A DNA stretch of 6,063 bases, taken from the NCBI GenBank assembly GCA_030628445.1, contig DAOVQV010000110.1, positions 1 to 6,063 on the forward strand. The letters run 5' to 3'. This DNA is from Phycisphaerae bacterium. GTDB lineage: Bacteria > Planctomycetota > Phycisphaerae > SM23-33. The notes beneath the pieces are model-generated. The model was not told the DNA's origin. It searched no databases and was given only the letters and a program-made list of their open reading frames with translations. The first letter of the stretch is position 1; each line of letters begins with the position of its first letter. A program made the position numbers and the translations under genes. Below are positions 1-5,593 of the stretch, in pieces.

Positions 1-1
1 G

Positions 2-457
2 CGGCTTTCGCCCCGGACCGTGACAATCCACACCATCGAGCTGCTGCGCTACGATTACCCGCGGTTGGACATCGACGTGACCTGCGGGGCCGGGACATAT
101 ATCAGGGCACTTGCGCGAGACGTCGGAGAGGCGCTGCACGGCGGTGCGTATTGTTCTGCATTGAGGCGGACGGAGGTCGGCCCGTTTCACGCCGAACAAG
201 CCAAGGCCCCCCACGAACTCGACCCGCAACGCCACCTGCTGTCGCCACTGATGGCGCTGGAGTCGATGGAAAAGATCAAACTGCCCGCCGATCAGATCCG
301 TAGATTGACATTGGGCCGGGCGGTGGAGCTGACGGAACCAAGCGACGCACACGAACTAGCCGTCCTCGACGAGCGGGGACACCTAGCCGCCATCACATCG
401 GGGGCATCAGACGGACGGGCTCTGCGACCGATCAAGGTCTTCGCGAATCGAGCGTAA
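2..457 (+). CDS. truB: tRNA pseudouridine(55) synthase TruB, C-terminal part (5' end outside window)
   Basis: TruB isomerises uridine 55 in the T-loop of tRNAs to pseudouridine in the cytoplasm. The reading frame is open from the window edge, so the GTG at 20 is an internal Val and not the start; the N-terminal part with the catalytic Asp lies outside. What is visible is the end of the catalytic domain: a PRTVTIH strand, then VTCGAGTYIRALARDVGEAL (GTYIR at 92-106), which matches the family signature CSxGTYIRxLxxDxG, then SALRRTEVGPF. A C-terminal TruB domain follows, with the LPADQIRRLTLGRAVEL stretch and ending in LRPIKVF. The gene ends in TAA, 26 bp from the convergent stop of the UroD-like gene, with no obvious terminator hairpin in that gap. 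In many bacteria truB sits beside rbfA, infB or rpsO; those would lie left of this window. Family assignment is very secure. Confidence 0.95.
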   Translation, partial: RLSPRTVTIHTIELLRYDYPRLDIDVTCGAGTYIRALARDVGEALHGGAYCSALRRTEVGPFHAEQAKAPHELDPQRHLLSPLMALESMEKIKLPADQIRRLTLGRAVELTEPSDAHELAVLDERGHLAAITSGASDGRALRPIKVFANRA

Positions 458-483
458 ACCTGACGGACCGGGCGGAGGGGTGC

Positions 484-1566
484 TCAACCCGTCCAACCAA
501 GCACGGTGTCGATCATAGCTTTGTACTTCCCGAAGCATTTTTCGCCCGCGCCGCGGATGTATGGTGAGGCCGTGGGCGAGACGATCAATCCGCACTTATC
601 GTCGAAGGCGTCGGCGATGAGCGTCCGCGTGTGGGCGGCGATTTCATCCGGCGTGCGTTCGTACATATCCCCAATCTGGATATTGCCCTCCAGGCACATC
701 CGCCCGCGCGCCAGCTCCTTCGCCTCGGACGGTGTGATGTCACCCATCGGCGGGGCCTCGATTGGGTGCAGCACGTCGACGCCCATTTTCACGAAGTCCG
801 GGAACACTTTCTTCACCGAGCCGTGACAGTGCATGTGAACTTTCCCGCCCGCGTCATGGATCAGATCAATGATGGGCTTGTCGTATCGTACGTTGAAGTC
901 CGCAAAATCCCTCGGACCGTGCAACGGAGGGCAGATTCGTTCCTCCCCGGCCAGGGCGAAATAGGGCCCGGCGCCGCGCGACAGCAGGTGCTTTACGATC
1001 CGAAGGGCGAGGTTCATTTCCCGCTCGCACAGGGCGTGGACGATATCGCGGTCGGTAATCGAGATGAGACCGAACGCCTCCGACCCGAACAGAGAAGCAA
1101 CCTTCCCGCCCGGATTAGCCGGGAGCAGCACCTGCACCATGCCCCGCCGGGATACTTCGGTATCTGCGGCGAAGAAAGAAGATGTGTCAAAGGACGGTTC
1201 AGGAATCGCCAGGGAAAGATATTTCTCGGCGTCTTCGGGCGAAGTCAGGAAGTGCTTCTCGACCATCCCGGGCTGGCCCTTGCGGCTGATGAGCCTCGTC
1301 GAGACCAACTCGCCCGCCGGGGTGGGAAGCGTCGTGACGTGCGGGTCGAAATCATCGGAGTACCGTTCGGCGTGATGTTTAAGCTCATGCGGGGCGAAGA
1401 AGTCTATCACGCGCCATTGGCGCTTCAGATCGGCCTTTTCTTGTAGATAGGCCTTGAGCTTGTCGTAGGTGGAGTCGTTCTTGGGGAACCCCGTGCGGGA
1501 ATAGACGCCCGGGCGGTCCAGCGGCTCGTAGCTATAGCAGCTTCTGAGCCTTTGGCGTGAAGTCAC
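484..1566 (-). CDS. Uroporphyrinogen decarboxylase (URO-D)-like family protein, probably not a haem enzyme
   Basis: 360 aa, close to the usual 340-370 aa of this TIM-barrel family. The start is GTG, with AAGGAG 7 nt upstream. The N-terminus MTSRQRLRSCYSYEPLDRPG fits the MTpRERLlaaL-hepPDR opening of UroD-like proteins. True HemE would carry an RQAGRY-type motif soon after this; here the stretch is YSRTGFPKND, so porphyrinogen decarboxylation is unlikely. The C-terminal half has GKVHMHCHGS (HCHG at residues 246-249), GVDVLHPIEAPPMGDI (262-277), CLEGNIQIGD (291-300) and SPTASPY (330-336). In corrinoid methyltransferases of the same superfamily (MtaA, MtbA) zinc is held by H-x-C...C; here the place of the first Cys is taken by His in H-C-H and the later Cys position reads PTAS. 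No signal peptide or membrane segment is seen. It is the last gene of the - strand train, 56 bp after an amidohydrolase, which suggests joint action in one catabolic or one-carbon route. Substrate unknown; family assignment is secure, function is not. Confidence 0.88.
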   Translation of the reverse strand: MTSRQRLRSCYSYEPLDRPGVYSRTGFPKNDSTYDKLKAYLQEKADLKRQWRVIDFFAPHELKHHAERYSDDFDPHVTTLPTPAGELVSTRLISRKGQPGMVEKHFLTSPEDAEKYLSLAIPEPSFDTSSFFAADTEVSRRGMVQVLLPANPGGKVASLFGSEAFGLISITDRDIVHALCEREMNLALRIVKHLLSRGAGPYFALAGEERICPPLHGPRDFADFNVRYDKPIIDLIHDAGGKVHMHCHGSVKKVFPDFVKMGVDVLHPIEAPPMGDITPSEAKELARGRMCLEGNIQIGDMYERTPDEIAAHTRTLIADAFDDKCGLIVSPTASPYIRGAGEKCFGKYKAMIDTVLGWTG

Positions 1567-1573
1567 AGATTAG

Positions 1574-1579
1574 CTCCTT
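1574..1579 (-). promoter_or_regulatory. Ribosome binding site of the UroD-like gene (supports GTG start)
   Basis: The - strand reads AAGGAG, then 7 nt (CTAATCT), then GTG at 1566-1564. No in-frame ATG gives the family's expected N-terminus, and this is the best anti-SD match in the 56-bp gap, so it fixes the GTG as start. Confidence 0.75.
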
Positions 1580-1622
1580 GCTTGTTCGCAGCCGGTCTGC
1601 TGACCCGACGCGCGGCGTTGTT

Positions 1623-2429
1623 CTATCCGCCTGGCGGGAACACCTCATCGGCAGTACCGGCGAGGATACGTGCTTGTTGCTGCTCGTCCAGGGCGATCTC
1701 ATCGAACAACTTCAGGTCCCCTTCGAGAACCTCCCGCTGATAGGACAGGTCGGACGGAACACAGTCGTCCGAGCCGAACATGATCCGCTCGGACCCGCAG
1801 AAGTCGATCGCGTTGGTGAGGGCCTGTTTGCGAATGTGCGGCGGCGTCCCGGGCGTAATGTCGATGTAGCTTTGGTATGGGTGGTCGGGGTCGGACCTGT
1901 GAGCGGACCGCATCCGGCCCATCACGGCCAGGGATTCTTCGCACCACGGCCAGGAGATGTGCGCCATCGCAAAGCGGATGTTCGGATAGTAAAACATCTT
2001 CTCCAGGTACAGCGGTTTGCAGAAGCGCGACCCGTCCTCGTGGCCGTAGAGTATGCCGGTATGGAAGAGAATCGCCGCCCGAAGCTCATCCAGCTTCGCC
2101 CAGAAAGGCTCCAACCGCTCCTCGTAGACGAAGAAATGGTCCGGGATGATCTTGATCCCGACGAAGCCCATCTCGCCCAGCGCTTCGGCCGCCAGGTCGA
2201 TAATCCCGTCGATCGTGGGCGTCACCCACGCCAGGCCGCTTATGCGATCGGGCGCTTCGTCGAAGAGCTTCTTGGTCGCAAGGAGATTCTCGCGCGTTTT
2301 GGCAAGTGACACCCGCTCGCATTGTGATATCACCAGCATCCGGTCGACACCGTTTGCGTCCATGCGCTTGACGATCTCGGCCGCACTGGCCGGGCCCTTG
2401 GTATGGACGTGACAATCAACGATTCTCAT
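1623..2429 (-). CDS. Amidohydrolase family 2 (metal-dependent TIM-barrel hydrolase/decarboxylase type)
   Basis: 268 aa. Amidohydrolase-2 proteins (the ACMS decarboxylase / gamma-resorcylate decarboxylase / 4-oxalomesaconate hydratase group) bind one divalent metal in a TIM barrel and act on small carboxylated or aromatic compounds; the substrate cannot be read from sequence. Visible ligands are D5-x-H7-x-H9 in MRIVDCHVHT on strand 1, Lys93 in GIKIIPD, H123 in ILFHTG, H157 in FAMAHISW and D221 in IMFGSDD at the end of the barrel, a complete metal site for this group. The start is ATG, with GAGGAGGT (core AGGAGG at 2438-2443) 8 nt upstream, leaving 27 bp to the preceding amidohydrolase stop. 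No signal peptide, so cytoplasmic. It is a paralog of the upstream neighbour: both share RI(V/I)D-x-H-x-H, GF-x(2)-(I/V)K, xHxG and (M/I)MAH-type strands, but overall identity looks low, so they probably act on different substrates or steps. Stop codon TAG. Confidence 0.92.
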   Translation of the reverse strand: MRIVDCHVHTKGPASAAEIVKRMDANGVDRMLVISQCERVSLAKTRENLLATKKLFDEAPDRISGLAWVTPTIDGIIDLAAEALGEMGFVGIKIIPDHFFVYEERLEPFWAKLDELRAAILFHTGILYGHEDGSRFCKPLYLEKMFYYPNIRFAMAHISWPWCEESLAVMGRMRSAHRSDPDHPYQSYIDITPGTPPHIRKQALTNAIDFCGSERIMFGSDDCVPSDLSYQREVLEGDLKLFDEIALDEQQQARILAGTADEVFPPGG

Positions 2430-2456
2430 TGGTTCGACCTCCTCATCGGTATGAGT

Positions 2457-3236
2457 TCACTTCTCCGCTTCCACCGCGCCGATCCGTTCCAGGATCCCGC
2501 GTGCATTGGAATAGAATATCTTCTCAAAGTGCGGGCCGAATCCGAGCTTACAAAGCGCGTCGGCGTTGTGGTCCAACCATTGCTGCTGCTGCCAACTGTC
2601 TGCCCCCCACAGCACCCTATCCGGCGGGACGGACGCAGCGATCGAACCCGTCGCCGCCAGCACCCAGGCGCCCTGGCCCGGGGAGCAGTCGGCGTAGGTA
2701 TTCGGCGTGCGCGTGGTCAACATCACCGTCTCCAAGAACCCAGCGATCCCGCCCATGTGCGCCATTATGAAAACCGTGTCGGTGTACGTGCGGATGACCT
2801 TCTCGAACCGGCCCGGGTGGGAATAGTACGCCGCCGAGACGCCCGCCGCCGGCGCAAGCCAACCGCAGTGAGAAAGCACCGCCATGCCCAGTTCGGAAAC
2901 GGTGTCGAAGAACGGGCGGAACTGCTCGTCGTCCGGGTAGTAACCGAAGTTGGGAAACAGCTTGACGACGCGGAAACCCTCGCCGCGATGGCGCTTGAGC
3001 TGCTCGATGGCGTCGCCGTTTCGCGGATCGACGTACGCACCTCCGACAAGCCGATCCGGATGTGCCCCCACGGCCTTGAGCACGTCTTCATTGGGCTGCT
3101 TGAATGTGCCCATTATCAGCGTCATCTCGATGTTGGACTTATCCATCAGCTCGATAAGCGCGGCCGGGTCGCGACCCTCACCCAGGTGGTTGTGTATGTC
3201 GATTATTCGCTCCGGCAGAGGGAATGTTCGTGGCAT
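2457..3236 (-). CDS. Amidohydrolase family 2, upstream paralog
   Basis: 259 aa from the chosen ATG, whose - strand leader has AGGAG 7 nt upstream (3244-3248). An in-frame extension back to 3350 exists but would overlap the end of the preceding gene by 79 bp and adds 38 residues of no family character ahead of MPRTFPLPERIIDIHNH, so it is rejected. The metal site is complete: D13-x-H15-x-H17 in IIDIHNHLGE, Lys92 in RVVKLFPNFG, H123 in VLSHCGW, H160 in FIMAHMGG and D213 in VLWGADSW. The ending FYSNARGILE is the usual C-terminal helix of this family (NAxxLL-like). Cytoplasmic, no signal peptide. It sits 35 bp after the membrane-protein gene and 27 bp before its paralog, on the same strand, which suggests co-transcription. 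Family members include decarboxylases, hydratases and lactonases; I cannot choose between them from sequence. Confidence 0.92.
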   Translation of the reverse strand: MPRTFPLPERIIDIHNHLGEGRDPAALIELMDKSNIEMTLIMGTFKQPNEDVLKAVGAHPDRLVGGAYVDPRNGDAIEQLKRHRGEGFRVVKLFPNFGYYPDDEQFRPFFDTVSELGMAVLSHCGWLAPAAGVSAAYYSHPGRFEKVIRTYTDTVFIMAHMGGIAGFLETVMLTTRTPNTYADCSPGQGAWVLAATGSIAASVPPDRVLWGADSWQQQQWLDHNADALCKLGFGPHFEKIFYSNARGILERIGAVEAEK

Positions 3237-3243
3237 TGATTCG

Positions 3244-3248
3244 CTCCT
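3244..3248 (-). promoter_or_regulatory. Ribosome binding site that sets the start of the upstream amidohydrolase
   Basis: The - strand reads CTAGGAGCGAATCA followed by ATG at 3236-3234. AGGAG lies 7 nt from this ATG and lies inside the longer in-frame extension, so it favours the shorter protein. Confidence 0.7.
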
Positions 3249-3271
3249 AGATTCTGCAATCACCGGTCGGC

Positions 3272-4198
3272 TCAATCCGGAAACCAGCCGAGCCGATCCT
3301 CGTACGCGTAGTATATCAGTCCGCAGATGCGCATCACGGTCATTATGCAATACAACGCCACCGCGTATTGCAGGACGCCTTGGACAACAAACCCGACGTA
3401 TGGAATCTCAATGCGCAAGAAACGGAACGCCGACCAGACTACCGCGCAAAGCAAGGCCACGACGGCGCTCGCCAGGAGATAGCCAATCCCGGCCTTGAAT
3501 ATGGAACGGACGATCAACACCGGGTTCAGCGCCCCTATCGAATCCCAAATCGCCACGGCCGTTAAAGCCATGGGCAGGTACAGCACCCCCAAGCCCAGCG
3601 TAACCCACCGGAGCAACTCGGTCGGGCCCTTGTAGTGCGTCCAAACGAAGCGGTACAGCAGGTGCAGGCCGAAGGAAAACACGATGGCCCCAGCGATCAG
3701 ACAGACCGGCTGAAGAAGATCGTCTCGCCAGGCCCTGATGTCTGGTACGTCGGGCGGATCGGCCTCGCCTTTTCCCGTCTCGCCGATGATCTTGACACCA
3801 TAAGCAGAGACATACCCCCAAGCCAACACGTACACCACGCCTTGCAGGAGCCACATCCCGAAGACCCACATGCCCATGCTGACATCTGAGAGTAACACGA
3901 AGCGCACCAGCATCAGGAGCCAGACGAATATCGCTCCCGCAATGATGACGAACTTTCCCCGCCCGCGGAAAGCATAAACAAACGCATCGGCCAATTGGAA
4001 AGCGAAGGGCTTCCGCGGCGCTTCTTGCTCGACGGGGGTGATGGGCTCGCACCGCCCGGCGCATTGCGGGCACAGCCGGACAACAGCATCTGAGAATTGG
4101 TCTTCCCGGATGCACTGCTGGCAGAAGTTCTTCTGGCAGGCGCCGCAGCGCCAAAGGGCCATGGACTGGGGGTGGTTCACGCAGTGCTCGAAGGCCAT
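3272..4198 (-). CDS. Membrane protein with N-terminal B-box-like zinc finger and about six TM helices
   Basis: 308 aa, function unknown. Residues 1-50 are a compact cysteine/histidine module: C6-x2-H9, C18-x2-C21, C26-x2-C29, then C43-x2-C46 and C50. The first part (HCVNHPQSMALWRCGACQKN, then FCQQC) resembles a truncated B-box zinc finger, and CPQCAGRC a zinc ribbon, so it probably binds two zinc ions. A linker rich in Pro/Glu (51-66) follows, then hydrophobic stretches at about 82-103, 109-132, 162-182, 198-218, 235-256 and 266-289, so about six membrane helices. The loop at 139-160 (GETGKGEADPPDVPDIRAWRDD) is polar and acidic, with the WxD pattern seen in DUF4013-like membrane proteins; that resemblance is tentative. 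There is no signal peptide, so the zinc module should be cytoplasmic. The ATG start has GGGGAG 7 nt upstream. It is preceded by a 127-bp gap with a strong hairpin and followed after 35 bp by amidohydrolases; no transporter signature is visible, and whether it works with them is open. Confidence 0.8.
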   Translation of the reverse strand: MAFEHCVNHPQSMALWRCGACQKNFCQQCIREDQFSDAVVRLCPQCAGRCEPITPVEQEAPRKPFAFQLADAFVYAFRGRGKFVIIAGAIFVWLLMLVRFVLLSDVSMGMWVFGMWLLQGVVYVLAWGYVSAYGVKIIGETGKGEADPPDVPDIRAWRDDLLQPVCLIAGAIVFSFGLHLLYRFVWTHYKGPTELLRWVTLGLGVLYLPMALTAVAIWDSIGALNPVLIVRSIFKAGIGYLLASAVVALLCAVVWSAFRFLRIEIPYVGFVVQGVLQYAVALYCIMTVMRICGLIYYAYEDRLGWFPD

Positions 4199-4325
4199 AA
4201 CTCATCTCCCCTTCCCGACAGTCGTAGTAGCATCCGGTCGGTGTGCCTACCCGCCGCATGTCAGCACTTGTTATCGCGGCGGATCGGGAGATCCGCCGCG
4301 CTCATACCCAAGCTCACTTAAACAT
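4199..4325. other. Intergenic gap between aroC and the zinc-finger membrane gene
   Basis: This is the longest gap of the window (127 bp). It contains the hairpin at 4275-4300 and the ribosome binding site of the downstream gene (AAGGGGAG, - strand, 4206-4213). I found no convincing -35/-10 pair on the - strand, so a promoter for the downstream genes cannot be shown, although this would be the natural place for one. Confidence 0.6.
4275..4300 (-). terminator. Perfect 11-bp GC-rich hairpin after aroC, possible terminator without U-tract
   Basis: Left arm CGCGGCGGATC (4275-4285) and right arm GATCCGCCGCG (4290-4300) are perfect reverse complements around a 4-nt loop (GGGA on +, TCCC on -). It begins 25 bp after the aroC stop. 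The sequence after the stem on the - strand is ATAACAAGTG, which has no run of T, so it is not a classical intrinsic terminator. It could be a U-less terminator, a 3'-end stabiliser of the aroA-aroC mRNA or a processing site. The structure is certain; the role is inferred. Confidence 0.5.
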
Positions 4326-5534
4326 CTAGACCGTGTACTCGCCTTTGTTTCTGGCGGCGGTCAGGCTGGTCCACTTGGCGTCCAAATGCGCCAGGCCGTA
4401 CCACCCATGGGCCATGAACAACGCGTCGGTGACGGCGATGGCGACCATCGCCTCGGCGACCGGATATATCCGCGGACAGATGGTGATGTCGCGCCGCGTG
4501 ATGGCCACGAGCTTCTTTTCCTTCATCGCGAGCATGTCGACCGTGTCCTGGTCCTTGGAGAGGGTCGGCGTGGGCTTTACGCTCATGCTCATGACGAGGT
4601 CCTCGCCGTTGCTCATCCCGCCCAGAAAACCGCCGCAGCGGTTCGTGCGGAAGCGGACCTTACCGTCTTGGAGGAACGGCTGGTCGTTCCACTCGCTTCC
4701 GAGCGTGGACGAGGCAGCGAAACCGGCCCCGAACTGTAAACCGGTCATCGCCCCTATGCTGCACAACCCGTGTGCGATGGTGGCCTTGAGCTTGTCGAAC
4801 ACCGGCTCGCCAAGACCGGCCGGGACGCCGCGAGCGATGATCTCGATCGTACCGCCGGCCGTGTCGCCCGCATCGGCAACCTTCAGAAGATCGTCGATCA
4901 TCTTGGGCGCGGCCTCGGTGTCGCAGCAGTTCAGGTCGTTGGTGCGGTAGTTGGGTTTCATCTGCTCGAACGTCATGGTCCCTTCGGAGATGCTGCGGCC
5001 CTTGATGCCGTTGGACTCGATCACGTGGGCGAGGATCTCGACACCCTCGCGGGAGAGGATCTGCTTGGCGACGGCCCCGCCGGCAACCCGGCCGACGGTT
5101 TCCCGGCCGCTGGCTCGCCCGGCACCACACCAGTCGGCATGCTCGCCGTACTTGTAGAAGAAGTTCACCTCGGCGTGCCCGGGGCGGATCACTTCCTTCA
5201 CCTGGCGGTACTGGTCGATGTGAACATCCTTCGTATCGACGTTGCGGATCAGCAGGCCCACCGGGGCGCCGGTCGTCACCGACTCAAACAGGCCCGAGAC
5301 GATCTCGACGCGGTCGGTCTCCTTGCGCGGCGAGTCCAGCTTGCTCTGGCCCGGGCGGCGCTTGTCCAACTCGACCTGGATCTTCGCTACGTCCAGTTTG
5401 ATCCCCGGGGGGACGCCGTTGACGATGCAAAAAAGCGCGCCGCCGTAGCTCTGTTCGCCTTCTTTGGCACTCCAGCCGTACGACTCACCGCACGTCGTGA
5501 CCTGAAATACCCGTCCAAATGTATTACCCAGCAC
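4326..5534 (-). CDS. aroC: Chorismate synthase, divergent form
   Basis: Converts 5-enolpyruvylshikimate-3-phosphate to chorismate with reduced FMN, the last step of the shikimate pathway, in the cytoplasm. 402 aa from a GTG that gives MLGNTFGRVFQVTTCGES, the conserved AroC N-terminus (MxGNTfGxxFrvttxGES), with AAGGAG 6 nt upstream. An in-frame ATG at 5576 would add 14 residues without family character and lacks a good SD. Family landmarks in order: NGVPPGIKL (39-47), DKRRPGQS (57-64), VSGLFESVTTGAPVGLLI (79-96), RPGH with His120 (117-120), GRASGRET (139-146), ARGVPAGLGEPVFDKL (234-249), TNRCGGFLGGMSNGED (297-312), RRDITICPR (347-355), YPVAEAMVAI (357-366). Oddities: GESHG is GESYG (Tyr19), about 11 extra residues follow (21-34), VDG is VNG, KGVE-like is TGLQ, and RHDPC is RRDIT. 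Its position just after aroA argues that it is nevertheless the working enzyme. Stop TAG. Confidence 0.95.
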   Translation of the reverse strand: MLGNTFGRVFQVTTCGESYGWSAKEGEQSYGGALFCIVNGVPPGIKLDVAKIQVELDKRRPGQSKLDSPRKETDRVEIVSGLFESVTTGAPVGLLIRNVDTKDVHIDQYRQVKEVIRPGHAEVNFFYKYGEHADWCGAGRASGRETVGRVAGGAVAKQILSREGVEILAHVIESNGIKGRSISEGTMTFEQMKPNYRTNDLNCCDTEAAPKMIDDLLKVADAGDTAGGTIEIIARGVPAGLGEPVFDKLKATIAHGLCSIGAMTGLQFGAGFAASSTLGSEWNDQPFLQDGKVRFRTNRCGGFLGGMSNGEDLVMSMSVKPTPTLSKDQDTVDMLAMKEKKLVAITRRDITICPRIYPVAEAMVAIAVTDALFMAHGWYGLAHLDAKWTSLTAARNKGEYTV

Positions 5535-5540
5535 TTCTTT

Positions 5541-5546
5541 CTCCTT
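5541..5546 (-). promoter_or_regulatory. Ribosome binding site of aroC (supports GTG start at 5534)
   Basis: The - strand reads GAAGGAG, then AAAGAA, then GTG. The 6-nt spacing and the fit of the resulting N-terminus to the AroC family together outweigh the upstream ATG at 5576, which is preceded only by CCCCGGCGGT. Confidence 0.75.
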
Positions 5547-5593
5547 CGTCCAAACAGCTACGTTATGCTCCTGCAACCGCCGGGGCCGGTTAG

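Noticed and set aside
458..483. Possible bidirectional terminator between truB and the UroD-like gene
   Set aside because: The 26-bp gap shows no stable inverted repeat and no T-run on either strand.
631..1446. Open frame on the + strand opposite the UroD-like gene (271 codons)
   Set aside because: Antisense to a clear family member; no family motif or plausible ribosome binding site.
484..1566. Assignment of the UroD-like protein as HemE of haem synthesis
   Set aside because: The N-terminal RQAGRY-type motif is missing and the C-terminal half has HCHG and PTASPY blocks not typical of HemE.
1557..2309. Open frame on the + strand opposite the downstream amidohydrolase (250 codons)
   Set aside because: Antisense shadow; the - strand gene has a complete D-x-H-x-H/H/H/D metal site.
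2403..3239. Open frame on the + strand opposite the upstream amidohydrolase (278 codons)
   Set aside because: Covers almost exactly the real - strand gene, which has a full metal-binding motif set and an SD; the + frame is rich in Arg/His/Val repeats typical of shadows.
3237..3350. N-terminal extension of the upstream amidohydrolase to an ATG at 3350
   Set aside because: Would overlap the preceding gene by 79 bp, lacks family character, and the internal ATG at 3236 has a strong SD and yields the standard N-terminus.
3408..4259. Open frame on the - strand overlapping the membrane-protein gene in another frame (283 codons)
   Set aside because: Very Arg/Pro/Ala rich with no hydrophobic helices or motifs; the frame of the 308-aa protein has the zinc ligands and TM helices and a better-placed SD.
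5535..5576. ATG at 5576 as aroC start
   Set aside because: Adds 14 residues not seen in AroC proteins; the GTG at 5534 has AAGGAG at 6 nt and gives the conserved MLGNTFG start.
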